From: an uncultured Lachnospiraceae bacterium
GTDB lineage: Bacteria > Bacillota > Clostridia > Lachnospirales > Lachnospiraceae
DNA length: 64,000 nt
Direction of reading: 5' to 3'
Assembly: GCA_949743325.1 (NCBI GenBank)
Contig: CATJTQ010000090.1
Location: 57,477-121,476, forward strand
Positions within the stretch are counted from its first letter, which is position 1. Every line of letters starts with the position of its first letter. Positions 8,033-17,020 of the stretch are shown here, in pieces. The notes beneath the pieces were generated by a model. That model was not told the origin of the DNA. It saw only the letters and a program-made list of their open reading frames with translations, and did not search any database. The position numbers and the translations under genes are program-made.

Positions 8033-9025
8033 ATGGTTTCAACAGATATAGGTATAGATTTGGGAACCGCCAGTATCCTTGTATATATAAGAGGTAAAGG
8101 CGTAGTGTTAAAAGAGCCGTCAGTAGTTGCGTTTGATAGAGATACTAATCGTATAAAAGCTATTGGAGAAGAAGCGAGACTTATGCTTGGTCGTACACCT
8201 GGAAATATTGTAGCGGTAAGACCGTTGCGTCAAGGTGTAATTTCAGATTATACAGTAACAGAAAAGATGTTAAAATATTTTATTCAAAAAGCTGTCGGAA
8301 AGAAAATGTTTCGTAAACCACGTATTAGTGTATGTGTGCCAAGCGGAGTTACTGAAGTAGAGAAGAAAGCGGTTGAGGATGCAACAATACAGGCGGGAGC
8401 CAGAGGGGTTGCAATTATCGAGGAGCCGATTGCAGCTGCGATTGGAGCAGGTATTGATATATCCAGACCATGTGGAAATATGATTGTTGATATCGGAGGA
8501 GGAACTTCTGATGTAGCGGTAATTTCTCTTGGAGGAACAGTTGTAAGTCAGTCTATTAAAATTGCAGGTGATGACTTTGACGAAGCTATTGTTCGATTTA
8601 TGAGGAAAAAACATAATCTTTTGATAGGTGAGAGAACAGCCGAAGACATAAAAATTAAAATAGGTACAGCATATAGACGTCCACAAGTGGAAACTATGGA
8701 TGTTAGAGGACGAAATTTGGTTACAGGACTTCCGAAAACAGTTACTGTTACTTCAGAGGAAACTGAAGAAGCATTGAAAGAAACTACATCTCAGATTGTC
8801 GAGGCTGTACACAGTGTATTAGAAAAAACACCTCCAGAACTTGCGGCGGATGTTGCGGACAGAGGAATTGTTCTTACAGGCGGAGGTGCTCTGCTTCGCG
8901 GCTTAGAAGAACTGATTGAGGAGAAAACAGGTATTAATACTATGACAGCTGAAGAACCTATGACAGCAGTAGCGATTGGAACAGGAAAATATGTAGAATT
9001 TCTCAGTGGTAAAGCTGAAGAATAA
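8033..9025 (+). CDS. mreB: Rod shape-determining protein MreB/Mbl
   Basis: A 330-residue actin-like cytoskeletal ATPase that guides lateral cell-wall synthesis. The nucleotide-binding motifs are GIDLGTASILVY (phosphate 1), MIVDIGGGTSDVAVISLGG (phosphate 2) and GIVLTGGGALLRGL (adenosine). The family phrase EEPIAAAIGAGIDI is present. The start follows AAAGGGG at 8018-8024. It heads a run with flagellar rod genes at 23-30 bp spacing. It could be mreB or the paralogue mbl; there is no mreC/mreD next to it. Confidence 0.93.
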   Translation: MVSTDIGIDLGTASILVYIRGKGVVLKEPSVVAFDRDTNRIKAIGEEARLMLGRTPGNIVAVRPLRQGVISDYTVTEKMLKYFIQKAVGKKMFRKPRISVCVPSGVTEVEKKAVEDATIQAGARGVAIIEEPIAAAIGAGIDISRPCGNMIVDIGGGTSDVAVISLGGTVVSQSIKIAGDDFDEAIVRFMRKKHNLLIGERTAEDIKIKIGTAYRRPQVETMDVRGRNLVTGLPKTVTVTSEETEEALKETTSQIVEAVHSVLEKTPPELAADVADRGIVLTGGGALLRGLEELIEEKTGINTMTAEEPMTAVAIGTGKYVEFLSGKAEE

Positions 9026-9048
9026 TAATTGCAAGGAGTGAATAACGT

Positions 9049-9819
9049 ATGGTTAAGGGGCTCTATACAGCCTATACCGGAATGGTGCAGCAGCAGAAGA
9101 GAATGGATGTAATTACGAATAACCTTGCTAATTCTGATACTAATGGTTTTAAAAAAGAAGGTGCAACAAGTGTAAGTTTTAGCGATGTCTATGCTGCAAA
9201 AATTAAAGATGAATCAGAATTCTTTTTAAACAGAAGAATAGGTACAATGCATATGGGGACTAAGATTGGTGAGACATACACTAATTTTTCTCAAGGACCT
9301 ATTGAAGTTACAGATAATAATTATGATTTTGCTTTGGACGGTCAAGGATTCTTCCAAGTATCATATACTAATAAGGCAGGAGAGACTAGTACAAAGTTCA
9401 CACGTGATGGATCATTTACTCTGACACAGGAGGGCTACTTAGTTACAGATGATGGGGATTTTGTACTTGGTGAAAATGGTCCTATCCAACTTGATTTGAA
9501 TTTAGAGGCAAAAGTAGATACACTTGGAAATATTTATCAGGATGGACAGCGGATAGATCAGTTGGCTTTGGCGGATTTTGCGGATTATAATTATCTATCT
9601 CATTATGGTGAGAATTTTTTTGATTTGGTTGAAGGCGGTACAATGCAGCCTGCTACATGTAAAGTTGTACAGGGGGTCCTAGAAGCATCTAACATCAATG
9701 TTGTTGAAGAGATGGTAAATATGATTGCTATTCAGAGAAATTATGAATCAAATCAAAAGGCAATACAGTCAATTGATGAGACTTTAGAAAAAGCAGTAAA
9801 TGAAGTTGGTAGGTTATAA
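9049..9819 (+). CDS. Flagellar hook-basal body protein, FlgF/FlgG-like
   Basis: A 256-residue rod protein of the axial family. The N-terminal helix has GLYTAYTGMVQQQKRMDVITNNLANSDTNGFKK-type signature residues (about 3-35). The body contains the DFALDGQGFFQV strand. The C-terminal helix EASNINVVEEMVNMIAIQRNYESNQKAI closes the coiled coil. These proteins lack signal peptides and leave through the flagellar export apparatus to build the proximal or distal rod. The shorter, more divergent copy next to FlgG fits the FlgF position. The start follows AAGGAGTG. Confidence 0.87.
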   Translation: MVKGLYTAYTGMVQQQKRMDVITNNLANSDTNGFKKEGATSVSFSDVYAAKIKDESEFFLNRRIGTMHMGTKIGETYTNFSQGPIEVTDNNYDFALDGQGFFQVSYTNKAGETSTKFTRDGSFTLTQEGYLVTDDGDFVLGENGPIQLDLNLEAKVDTLGNIYQDGQRIDQLALADFADYNYLSHYGENFFDLVEGGTMQPATCKVVQGVLEASNINVVEEMVNMIAIQRNYESNQKAIQSIDETLEKAVNEVGRL

Positions 9820-9857
9820 ATTTATTATACTTAATTTTTTGAAAGGGTGTGAAATGT

Positions 9858-10676
9858 GTGTTAAGGACGTTGTGGACAGCAGCTTCAGGAATGATTGCCC
9901 AACAGACAAATGTAGATACTATTGCAGATAATCTTGCAAATGTAAATACAACAGGTTTTAAAGCAGGAAAAGCAGAGTTTAAGTCATTGTTATATCAAAC
10001 TCTGCAGACAAGAACAACAACAGCTAACGGTGATCCTAAACCGGTTGGAGCGCAGGTGGGACTTGGTGTTAGAAACTGTTCAATTGACACTTCATTTAGA
10101 CAGGGCGCTATGCTCGAATCACAGAGTGATACTGATTTTGGTATTAGTGGTGATGGTTTTTTTGCAGTTCGTCAGGAAGATGGAACAATTGCATATACTA
10201 GAAATGGTAATTTTAAGTGGGCATTGTCTGGCAACGGAGGTATGGTGCTTACTTCTTCAGAAGGATATCCAGTTTTGGACAGCAATGGTAATGATATAGT
10301 TGTACCTGAAGGTTATGAGATGTCATCAATTAAGTTCAGCAAAGATGGCGCATTGGGTTATATGCCTTCATCAAATGTATGGACAGATTTAGGAAGTACA
10401 ATTGGTTTATTTCAATTTAATAACAGATCAGGTCTTACAAAACTGGCAGGTACATATTATCAGGTGTCAGCTGCATCTGGTCCGGCAATGGAAGAAGGTA
10501 CTCTTGATTTATCTCTTAGAAGTACATTGTTCCAGAAATATTTGGAAGGTTCCAATGTTCAGGTTGCAGATGAGATGGTAAATCTTATTATTGCACAGAG
10601 AGCATATGAGATGAACTCAAAGGCAATAACAACTGCAGATACAATGATGGAAGAGGCTAACAATTTAAAGAGATAA
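9858..10676 (+). CDS. flgG: Flagellar distal rod protein FlgG
   Basis: A 272-residue distal rod subunit. The N-terminus MLRTLWTAASGMIAQQTNVD and DNLANVNTTGFK match FlgG closely. The middle has SGDGFFAVRQEDG, and the C-terminus has LEGSNVQVADEMVNLIIAQRAYEMNSKAI. I choose the GTG at 9858, ten bases after GAAAGGG, over the in-frame GTG at 9849, which would sit on the ribosome binding site. It follows the FlgF-like gene and precedes flgJ, matching rod assembly order. Confidence 0.92.
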   Translation: MLRTLWTAASGMIAQQTNVDTIADNLANVNTTGFKAGKAEFKSLLYQTLQTRTTTANGDPKPVGAQVGLGVRNCSIDTSFRQGAMLESQSDTDFGISGDGFFAVRQEDGTIAYTRNGNFKWALSGNGGMVLTSSEGYPVLDSNGNDIVVPEGYEMSSIKFSKDGALGYMPSSNVWTDLGSTIGLFQFNNRSGLTKLAGTYYQVSAASGPAMEEGTLDLSLRSTLFQKYLEGSNVQVADEMVNLIIAQRAYEMNSKAITTADTMMEEANNLKR

Positions 10677-10693
10677 TTTAAGGAGATGTTTAT

Positions 10694-11038
10694 ATGGGAA
10701 TGTCGCTAGATCCTACAGCTCTATATAATGCAAATTATTATAAAACATCAAATTCTACATCTGAGTTGGAGAATAAATTGAACAGTTCAGATTTATCATC
10801 GAAAAGTGATGACGAATTGATGAAGGTTTGTAAAGAGTTTGAGTCTTACTTCTTAGAGCAAATATTTAAGGGAATGGAAAAAATGATTCCGAAGACAGAA
10901 AAGACTTCATCAAATGAAGTTGAAATGTTTAGTGATCTTGCTTATCAGGAGATGGCTTCTAAAGCTACAAAGCAGACGGATTTTGGTATTGCTCAGAAAT
11001 TGTATGAACAGATGAAGAGAAACTATGGTTTAGATTAG
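10694..11038 (+). CDS. flgJ: Flagellar rod-binding protein FlgJ (N-terminal domain only)
   Basis: A 114-residue protein matching the rod-cap half of FlgJ: VCKEFESYFLEQIFKGMEKMIPK, then EVEMFSDLAYQEMASKATKQTDFGIAQKLYEQM. Enterobacterial FlgJ has an added muramidase domain that is absent here, as is common in Firmicutes. It would cap the growing rod while another enzyme opens the peptidoglycan. The start follows AAGGAGATG. It is last in the mreB operon and is followed by a terminator. Confidence 0.87.
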   Translation: MGMSLDPTALYNANYYKTSNSTSELENKLNSSDLSSKSDDELMKVCKEFESYFLEQIFKGMEKMIPKTEKTSSNEVEMFSDLAYQEMASKATKQTDFGIAQKLYEQMKRNYGLD

Positions 11039-11052
11039 TTTGCTTTGTAAGG

Positions 11053-11127
11053 AGCTGCCGCATTAGACAAAAGTTATACAGGATAACTATATCTTGTTTA
11101 CTTTTGTTTAATGTGACAGCTATTTTT
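11053..11127 (+). terminator. Terminator after the flagellar rod operon
   Basis: AGCTGCCGCATTAGACAAAAGT (11053-11074, two arms broken by mismatches) pairs imperfectly with the arm ending CAGCT at 11121, followed by ATTTTTG. A long hairpin in the gap before recD2. Confidence 0.65.
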
Positions 11128-11185
11128 GTGTACGATTGTTTTAGAATAATTATATATATAATTTAATGTTTAGGGAGGTGAGTAT

Positions 11186-13399
11186 TTGGAGAAGATAAAA
11201 GGATATGTGGAACATATAATTTTTCAGAATAAAGAAAATGGATATACAGTAATGGATTTGGACTGTGATGGAGAATCTGTAATGTGCGTCGGATATGCGG
11301 CGTCAGTTTCAGAAGGGGAACTATTATTGATAGAAGCTGAAGAGGTGATAAATCCAACATATGGTCCACAGTATCAGATTAGAGAGTATGAGATTTTGCC
11401 TCCCGAAGATATTAAAGCGATAGAGAGGTATTTGGCTTCAGGTGCTATTAAAGGTATTGGAGCAGCAATGGCAGCAAGAATAATTAAAAAGTTTGGGGAG
11501 GATACATTTCGGATAATAGAAGAAGAGCCTGAAAGATTATCAGAAATAAAGGGCATTAGTGAAAAAAAGGCACAGGAAATTGCTGTACAGATGACTGATA
11601 AGAGGGATTTGAGAGCAGTGATGATGCAGCTTCAGAAATATGGTATTACATATCAGCTGGCAATGAAGTTGTATGGACAGTATGGTCTGAAAATAAATAG
11701 TATAATTGAAGAAAATCCTTATAGAATTGCTGAGGAAGTTCAGGGGATTGGATTTTTAAAAGCAGATGAGATAGCTAGACAGATTGGTATTGGCGGCAAT
11801 TCTGAATTTAGAATCAGAAGCGGAATTTTTTATGTTTTGCAGAGAGCAGCGGGAGAAGGACATATGTATCTGCCTCAGTCAATGCTGCTGTCACAAGCAG
11901 AAAAATTGCTTGGTGTGAACATGCAAGAGATCGAACATTTTTTACTTGATCTTTGTATTGATAAAAAGATTTACATAAAGCAGATTGAAGAAGAGATAAG
12001 AGTGTATGCGGCGCAGAATTATTTTATAGAAATGAATGTGGCGAGGATGCTTGGAGATTTAAATGTAAATTATAATGTAGAGGAAGATGAAATTTTTCAA
12101 AAGATAGAAGAGATAGAGAAAAGAGATAATATTGTTCTTGATGAGATGCAAAGACAGGCTGTTTTGGAATCTGTAAAAAAAGGACTGCTTGTGATAACTG
12201 GCGGACCAGGTACAGGTAAGACAACTACAATACAGACAATAATACATTATTTTGAGTTGGAGGGATTGGATTTATATCTTGCTGCGCCTACTGGCAGAGC
12301 AGCAAAGAGAATGACTGAGACAACTGGATATGAGGCACGTACGCTTCACAGACTGCTTGAATTATCAGGAGGTCTGGAAGATGAAAATAAAGGTGCAGAG
12401 TTTGGGAAAAATGAACAGAATCCATTGGAGGCTGATGTTATAATAGTAGATGAGGCGTCCATGGTAGATATGTATTTAATAAGTAATTTACTAAAGGCTG
12501 TGCTTGTGGGTACTAAATTAATATTTGTCGGTGATGTAAATCAGCTGCCGAGTGTGGGACCAGGTTGTGTGCTGCGGGATATGATTGATTGTGGTGTTAT
12601 TCCGGTTATCAGACTTAATAAAATTTTTAGACAGGCTATGGAGAGTGATATTGTAAAGAATGCCCATAAAATAAATCGCGGTGAAAAAGTTGATTTGTAC
12701 AAAAAGGATAGCAGAGATTTTTTCTTTATTAAACAGAATGATTCTCTTATTATGCAGAGAGCTATACTTTCTCTTGTTCAGGAAAAGCTTCCAAAATATG
12801 TAAACGCTTTGCCGTTTGATATTCAAGTACTTACACCAATGAGAAAGGGAATGTTTGGGGTATATGAATTAAATAAAATGCTGCAGAAATATTTAAATCC
12901 AGCTGATAAGAGTAAGCGGGAAAAAGAGTTTTATGACCATATTTTCAGAGAGGGAGATAAGGTCATGCAGATAAAAAATAACTATCAGCTTGTATGGGAA
13001 AATGTAAATAAATATAATATTACTATTGAAGAGGGTATGGGAGTTTTTAATGGTGATATTGGCGTAATTAAACATATAGATGACACATTAGAAAAAATGA
13101 CGATTATTTTTGATGATAACAGAAAAGTAGATTATCCTTTTAAGCAGTTAGAGGAGTTGGAGCTTGCATATGCTATTACAGTACATAAGTCTCAGGGAAG
13201 TGAATACCCCGCTGTTGTTATGCCGATGTTTCAAGGGCCAAAACCTCTTATGACTCGAAATTTGCTGTATACTGCTGTAAGCAGGGCTAAAAGCTGCGTA
13301 GCTCTTGTAGGTAATACAGCTGCGTTTGATGATATGGTAGAAAATGAGAGTGAAAATAAACGATATTCAGGATTAAAGGATTTTCTGGAAAGCTTATAA
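11186..13399 (+). CDS. recD2: ATP-dependent RecD2-like DNA helicase
   Basis: A 737-residue SF1B 5'-3' helicase of the stand-alone RecD2 type. An N-terminal OB-like domain and helix-hairpin-helix repeats (AIKGIGAAMAARIIKKFG, LSEIKGISEKKAQEIA, VQGIGFLKADEIA) occupy about residues 1-300. The motor has Walker A GGPGTGKTTTIQ, Walker B VIIVDEASMVD, GDVNQLPSVGPG and motif VI YTAVSRAKSCVALVG. It acts in replication-fork and mismatch-linked repair without RecBC. The TTG start is set by GGGAGGTG (11173-11180), five bases upstream. The length is typical. Confidence 0.94.
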   Translation: MEKIKGYVEHIIFQNKENGYTVMDLDCDGESVMCVGYAASVSEGELLLIEAEEVINPTYGPQYQIREYEILPPEDIKAIERYLASGAIKGIGAAMAARIIKKFGEDTFRIIEEEPERLSEIKGISEKKAQEIAVQMTDKRDLRAVMMQLQKYGITYQLAMKLYGQYGLKINSIIEENPYRIAEEVQGIGFLKADEIARQIGIGGNSEFRIRSGIFYVLQRAAGEGHMYLPQSMLLSQAEKLLGVNMQEIEHFLLDLCIDKKIYIKQIEEEIRVYAAQNYFIEMNVARMLGDLNVNYNVEEDEIFQKIEEIEKRDNIVLDEMQRQAVLESVKKGLLVITGGPGTGKTTTIQTIIHYFELEGLDLYLAAPTGRAAKRMTETTGYEARTLHRLLELSGGLEDENKGAEFGKNEQNPLEADVIIVDEASMVDMYLISNLLKAVLVGTKLIFVGDVNQLPSVGPGCVLRDMIDCGVIPVIRLNKIFRQAMESDIVKNAHKINRGEKVDLYKKDSRDFFFIKQNDSLIMQRAILSLVQEKLPKYVNALPFDIQVLTPMRKGMFGVYELNKMLQKYLNPADKSKREKEFYDHIFREGDKVMQIKNNYQLVWENVNKYNITIEEGMGVFNGDIGVIKHIDDTLEKMTIIFDDNRKVDYPFKQLEELELAYAITVHKSQGSEYPAVVMPMFQGPKPLMTRNLLYTAVSRAKSCVALVGNTAAFDDMVENESENKRYSGLKDFLESL

Positions 13400-13418
13400 A
13401 AAATGATGGAGGTTAGTA

Positions 13419-14159
13419 TTGAGGGGGAAAGAAACAGTATTTCAGATTGCGGAAAAGTTAGTGGATTTGTTCTGGCAGATAATCTGTCCTCCGCATTGTG
13501 TAATATGTGAAAAAGTTCTTAAAATAAATAATTTTATATGCGTTGAATGTAGGACAAAACTGCCTTTTGTAGAGGATATGTATTGTTTAAAATGTGGCAA
13601 ACCAGTAGGAGATGACAGAGAATATTGTACAGACTGTAAGAAGAGAGAACATTATTTTACAAGAGGTGTTTCTGTATGGTCATATAGTCCAATGCTCAAG
13701 AAGTCATTGTACAGATTTAAATATAATAACAAACGTTATTATGCAAAATATTATACTGATGAGATTGTAAAAAGATATAGTAGATTGATTACGCAATGGG
13801 GAGTTGACATAATTATTCCGGTTCCGCTGTATAAAAAGAAAAAGCGGCGTCGTGGATACAATCAAGCAGAAATATTAGCAAAAGAATTAAGCAGTCGGAT
13901 ATCAATACCATTAGACTGTAGAATCGTGACTAGAATTAGAGATACTTTGCCGCAGAAAATGTTGAATGACATGGAGCGACAGAAAAATTTAAAAGGTGCT
14001 TTTAAAATTAATAAAAGTGTGATAGAATTAAAAAAAATATTGTTAATAGATGATATATTCACTACAGGCAGCACTGTTGATGAGATTGCACGTGTGTTGC
14101 TTGAAGCGGGGGCGAACAGTGTATATGTCGTTACACTTTGTATAGGAAGAGGATATTGA
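13419..14159 (+). CDS. comFC: ComF family phosphoribosyltransferase-like competence protein
   Basis: A 246-residue ComFC/GntX-type protein. The N-terminal zinc ribbons are CPPHCVIC-CVEC and CLKCGKP-CTDC (about residues 22-70). The C-terminal PRTase fold shows the PRPP loop ILLIDDIFTTGSTVDEIA (about 208-225) and RRGYNQAEILAKELS. In naturally competent bacteria ComFC helps handle incoming single-stranded DNA. The DEAD helicase ComFA is not adjacent. The TTG start follows ATGGAGGT (13405-13412). In Bacillus comFC precedes yvyF, as here. Confidence 0.9.
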   Translation: MRGKETVFQIAEKLVDLFWQIICPPHCVICEKVLKINNFICVECRTKLPFVEDMYCLKCGKPVGDDREYCTDCKKREHYFTRGVSVWSYSPMLKKSLYRFKYNNKRYYAKYYTDEIVKRYSRLITQWGVDIIIPVPLYKKKKRRRGYNQAEILAKELSSRISIPLDCRIVTRIRDTLPQKMLNDMERQKNLKGAFKINKSVIELKKILLIDDIFTTGSTVDEIARVLLEAGANSVYVVTLCIGRGY

Positions 14160-14172
14160 GGAGGTAATTTAG

Positions 14173-14577
14173 ATGGATGTAAGAAATTGTAAAAGCTGTG
14201 GAAATCTATTTAATTATGCAGGAAGAAATATCTGTCCGTCATGTGTTAGGAAGTTGGAAGATAAGTTTGATCAAGTGAAAAATTATATAAGAGAGAACCC
14301 TAATGCTTCAATAGCTAAGGTGTCAGATGATAATGATATTTCTGTCAATCAAATCCGAAACTGGATTAAGGAAGAGAGACTTATACTTTCTAAGGAAAGT
14401 TCTATCGGAATTGAGTGTGAAAGATGCGGAAAAGCTATTCGAGTGGGTCGTTTTTGCAATGATTGTAAAAAGCAAGTTACACAAGATTTAGAGGGTGTAA
14501 AGAAAAAAGCAGTAAAAGTTGAACCTAAAAAATCAGGTGATGACGGCAAAAACAGAATGCGTTTTATTAATAGATAA
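14173..14577 (+). CDS. yvyF: YvyF-like flagellar operon protein
   Basis: A 134-residue protein matching the YvyF/TIGR03826 family: an N-terminal zinc ribbon (NCKSCGNLFNY with ICPSC), a helix-turn-helix-like core NASIAKVSDDNDISVNQIRNWI, and a second ribbon (CERCGKAIR with CNDC). In Bacillus it sits between comFC and flgM-flgN. Here comFC-yvyF is kept, but the next genes are membrane proteins, so the FlgM/FlgN part of the block is elsewhere or lost. The function is unproven; a regulatory role is suggested by the HTH. The start follows GAGGAGGT. Confidence 0.85.
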   Translation: MDVRNCKSCGNLFNYAGRNICPSCVRKLEDKFDQVKNYIRENPNASIAKVSDDNDISVNQIRNWIKEERLILSKESSIGIECERCGKAIRVGRFCNDCKKQVTQDLEGVKKKAVKVEPKKSGDDGKNRMRFINR

Positions 14578-14635
14578 GCTGATATTATGTTTTTTTGGTA
14601 TTGCGAGTATCCTTATTGATTAAAAGGAGTTATAT

Positions 14636-15091
14636 ATGCTGGATGAAGATAAAATTCGTGTGATGACAAAACTGGCTGTATTTGAAAAAGAAAAAGGTCC
14701 GCAAAAAGATATTGCAAGCAGATATTATAAAAATGATTATATAAGTTATCATATGATATGGACGGCTATTTCCGCCACATTATCATTTTTATTTATAATA
14801 GGTTTGTTTGTATTTTGCAGAATGGAATATTATATCAATCATCTTCAGGATTTGAACTTTGTTTCAGTTGCGATAGTGCTTGGTGTAATTTATATATGTT
14901 ACTTGTTATTTTTTGAAATAGCTGCCTTTTTCATATACAGAAAAAGATACAAAAGAGCACAGAAATTCCTAAAAGATTATTGCAGGGAATTAAAAGAGTT
15001 GGAGAAAATATATAATAAAGAACATCTTAGACAGACGAGGGCTACAATACAGATGAGCCTGAATTTGGAAGGGACGGTGCCACATGACTAA
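14636..15091 (+). CDS. Conserved membrane protein of unknown function, two TM segments
   Basis: A 151-residue protein with two hydrophobic helices (about residues 44-64 and 77-101) and a long charged cytoplasmic C-terminal helix. The motif FIYRKRYKRAQKFLKDYCRELKELE suggests a coiled coil. It overlaps the next membrane-protein gene by 8 bp, so the two products probably form one complex. No family name is recognised. The start follows AAAAGGAG. It lies just upstream of cdaA. Confidence 0.65.
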   Translation: MLDEDKIRVMTKLAVFEKEKGPQKDIASRYYKNDYISYHMIWTAISATLSFLFIIGLFVFCRMEYYINHLQDLNFVSVAIVLGVIYICYLLFFEIAAFFIYRKRYKRAQKFLKDYCRELKELEKIYNKEHLRQTRATIQMSLNLEGTVPHD

Positions 15092-16058
15092 TTTACTGGA
15101 ATTTAGGGAATGGATGCGTAATTTTTACAGCAAGTTTTCTTTATATATCAATGCAGCTATAAAGTTTGTTACAATGTTTGTCATAACAATGCTGATAAAT
15201 CATAATATTGGTTTTATGAGCAGGTTAAAAAGTCCAGTTGTTGCACTTTTGTTGGCGATGATTAGTTCTTTCTTGCCGGCGAATGTTATGGCGGTTTTTG
15301 CTGTAGGACTTATTTTAGTGCATTTGTATTCTGTATCAATTGAATTGACAGCTGTTTTACTTGTTTTGTTTCTGATTATACTATTAATATACTACAGATT
15401 TTCGCCTAAATATGCGTATGCATTATTGCTTACGCCAGTAGCGTTTGCGTTAAAGGTTCCATTTTTGATACCTTTAATTTTAGGCTTAACGGCAACCCCT
15501 ATAACAATGATACCTGCCTGTCTTGGTGGGATTGTATTTTATTTCCTGAAAAATATTTCGGCAGGTTCTTCAACACTGCTTCGTGTTGAAGATGAAAATG
15601 CGACGCAGGCATATTTATATATAATAGAGAATACAATAAAAAGTTCCCAAATGTATTTGACAATTGCAACTGTGATGCTGACTATACTTCTTGTGTACTT
15701 GATACGCCGTATGTCAACCGATCATTCATGGACAATTGCGATTGTAACAGGTACATTATTTGAGGCTCTCGTTTTTTTAATTGGAGATTTTGTTCTAGAT
15801 ATATCAGAAAATGTTATTGTTGTTATAATTGGAGCTGTTGTATCAATTCTTATTGCTTTTGCTTTGCAATTTTTTGTTTTCAATGTAGATTATACAAGAA
15901 CAGAGTATGTTCAGTTTGAAGATGACGAATACTATTATTACGTTAAAGCTGTTCCCAAAATGAGCATTGCCAAAAGAGAAAAAGAAGTGAAAAGAATAAA
16001 TCCTCAGAGAAGAGAAAGAGAGGAGAAGAAAAAAGCAAAAACAACAGATTCTTTGTGA
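15084..16058 (+). CDS. Polytopic membrane protein of unknown function
   Basis: A 324-residue integral membrane protein with about nine hydrophobic segments (between residues 22 and 275) and a basic C-terminal tail ending KREKEVKRINPQRREREEKKKA. There is a VPFLIPLILGLTATPITMIP loop between helices. Homologues are sometimes labelled ABC transporter permease, but I see no ATPase nearby and no permease loop signature. Overlap with the upstream two-TM protein suggests coupling. Position before cdaA suggests envelope stress or turgor, which is inference only. Confidence 0.65.
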   Translation: MTNLLEFREWMRNFYSKFSLYINAAIKFVTMFVITMLINHNIGFMSRLKSPVVALLLAMISSFLPANVMAVFAVGLILVHLYSVSIELTAVLLVLFLIILLIYYRFSPKYAYALLLTPVAFALKVPFLIPLILGLTATPITMIPACLGGIVFYFLKNISAGSSTLLRVEDENATQAYLYIIENTIKSSQMYLTIATVMLTILLVYLIRRMSTDHSWTIAIVTGTLFEALVFLIGDFVLDISENVIVVIIGAVVSILIAFALQFFVFNVDYTRTEYVQFEDDEYYYYVKAVPKMSIAKREKEVKRINPQRREREEKKKAKTTDSL

Positions 16059-16156
16059 GCCGCTGAAATTATTTAATAATGTGGTATGTGCACATATTAT
16101 TTATATTTTTTAAATGTGTAGAAAAAATTAGTTTAGGTTTGAAAGGGTGAGTATAA

Positions 16157-17020
16157 GTGGAGAGGTTTAGTTCTTTTATAAAAAAATATGTTATGGTTTT
16201 GTCATTTCCGCAAATCACCCCTATTGATATTATAGAAATTATTATTCTTACGTTTCTAATTTATCAAATTATTAAATGGATAAAAAATACTAGGGCATGG
16301 ATGTTGTCCAGAGGTATTTTGGTTGTAGCAGCATTCTATATTATTGCAGCAGTTTTTAGAATGAATACAATATTGTATATTGCAAATAAGACAATCAATG
16401 TAGGTATCATAGCTGTTATTATTGTTTTTCAGCCTGAATTTCGAACGGCGCTTGAACAGCTTGGAAGAAAGAATATAGTAACCTCTTTTTTCTCTGCTCC
16501 GGGAGGCAAAAATCAAGAAGTTAGATTTACTGATTTTACTATTGATGAAATAGTTAGGGCATCGTTTGAGATGGGGAAAGTTAAGACTGGAGCGCTTATT
16601 GTTGTGGAGCAGAATGTTGCATTAGGAGAATATGAACGAACTGGAATAGAACTTGATGCATTAGTATCAGGTCAGTTGTTAATTAATATATTTGAACATA
16701 ACACGCCTCTGCATGACGGGGCAATTATAATAAGAGGAGATAGAATAGTGTCAGCAACATGTTATCTTCCTCTGTCTGATAGTATGAGGCTTAGCAAGGC
16801 TCTTGGAACACGTCACCGTGCTGGCGTTGGACTCAGCGAGGTGGCTGATGCGCTTGTTATTATTGTGTCAGAAGAGACAGGAGCTGTGTCTTTGGCATTT
16901 GGCGGAGAGTTAATTAGAAATATTGATGCAGATTATTTAAGAGCAAAATTAGCTTATATTCAGAAACGCTCTATTGATGTTAAAAAATTAAAATTGTGGA
17001 AAGGAAGGGAGAACTCATGA
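16157..17020 (+). CDS. cdaA: Diadenylate cyclase CdaA
   Basis: A 287-residue membrane enzyme that condenses two ATP into cyclic di-AMP, controlling potassium and osmolyte balance and wall homeostasis. Three N-terminal TM helices (about residues 20-95) precede the DAC domain. The catalytic motifs are visible as HDGAIII and GTRHRAGVGLSE. The GTG start follows GAAAGGGTG. Its stop overlaps the cdaR ATG (ATGA), and glmM follows, giving the conserved cdaA-cdaR-glmM operon in which CdaR and GlmM modulate cyclase activity. Confidence 0.96.
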   Translation: MERFSSFIKKYVMVLSFPQITPIDIIEIIILTFLIYQIIKWIKNTRAWMLSRGILVVAAFYIIAAVFRMNTILYIANKTINVGIIAVIIVFQPEFRTALEQLGRKNIVTSFFSAPGGKNQEVRFTDFTIDEIVRASFEMGKVKTGALIVVEQNVALGEYERTGIELDALVSGQLLINIFEHNTPLHDGAIIIRGDRIVSATCYLPLSDSMRLSKALGTRHRAGVGLSEVADALVIIVSEETGAVSLAFGGELIRNIDADYLRAKLAYIQKRSIDVKKLKLWKGRENS

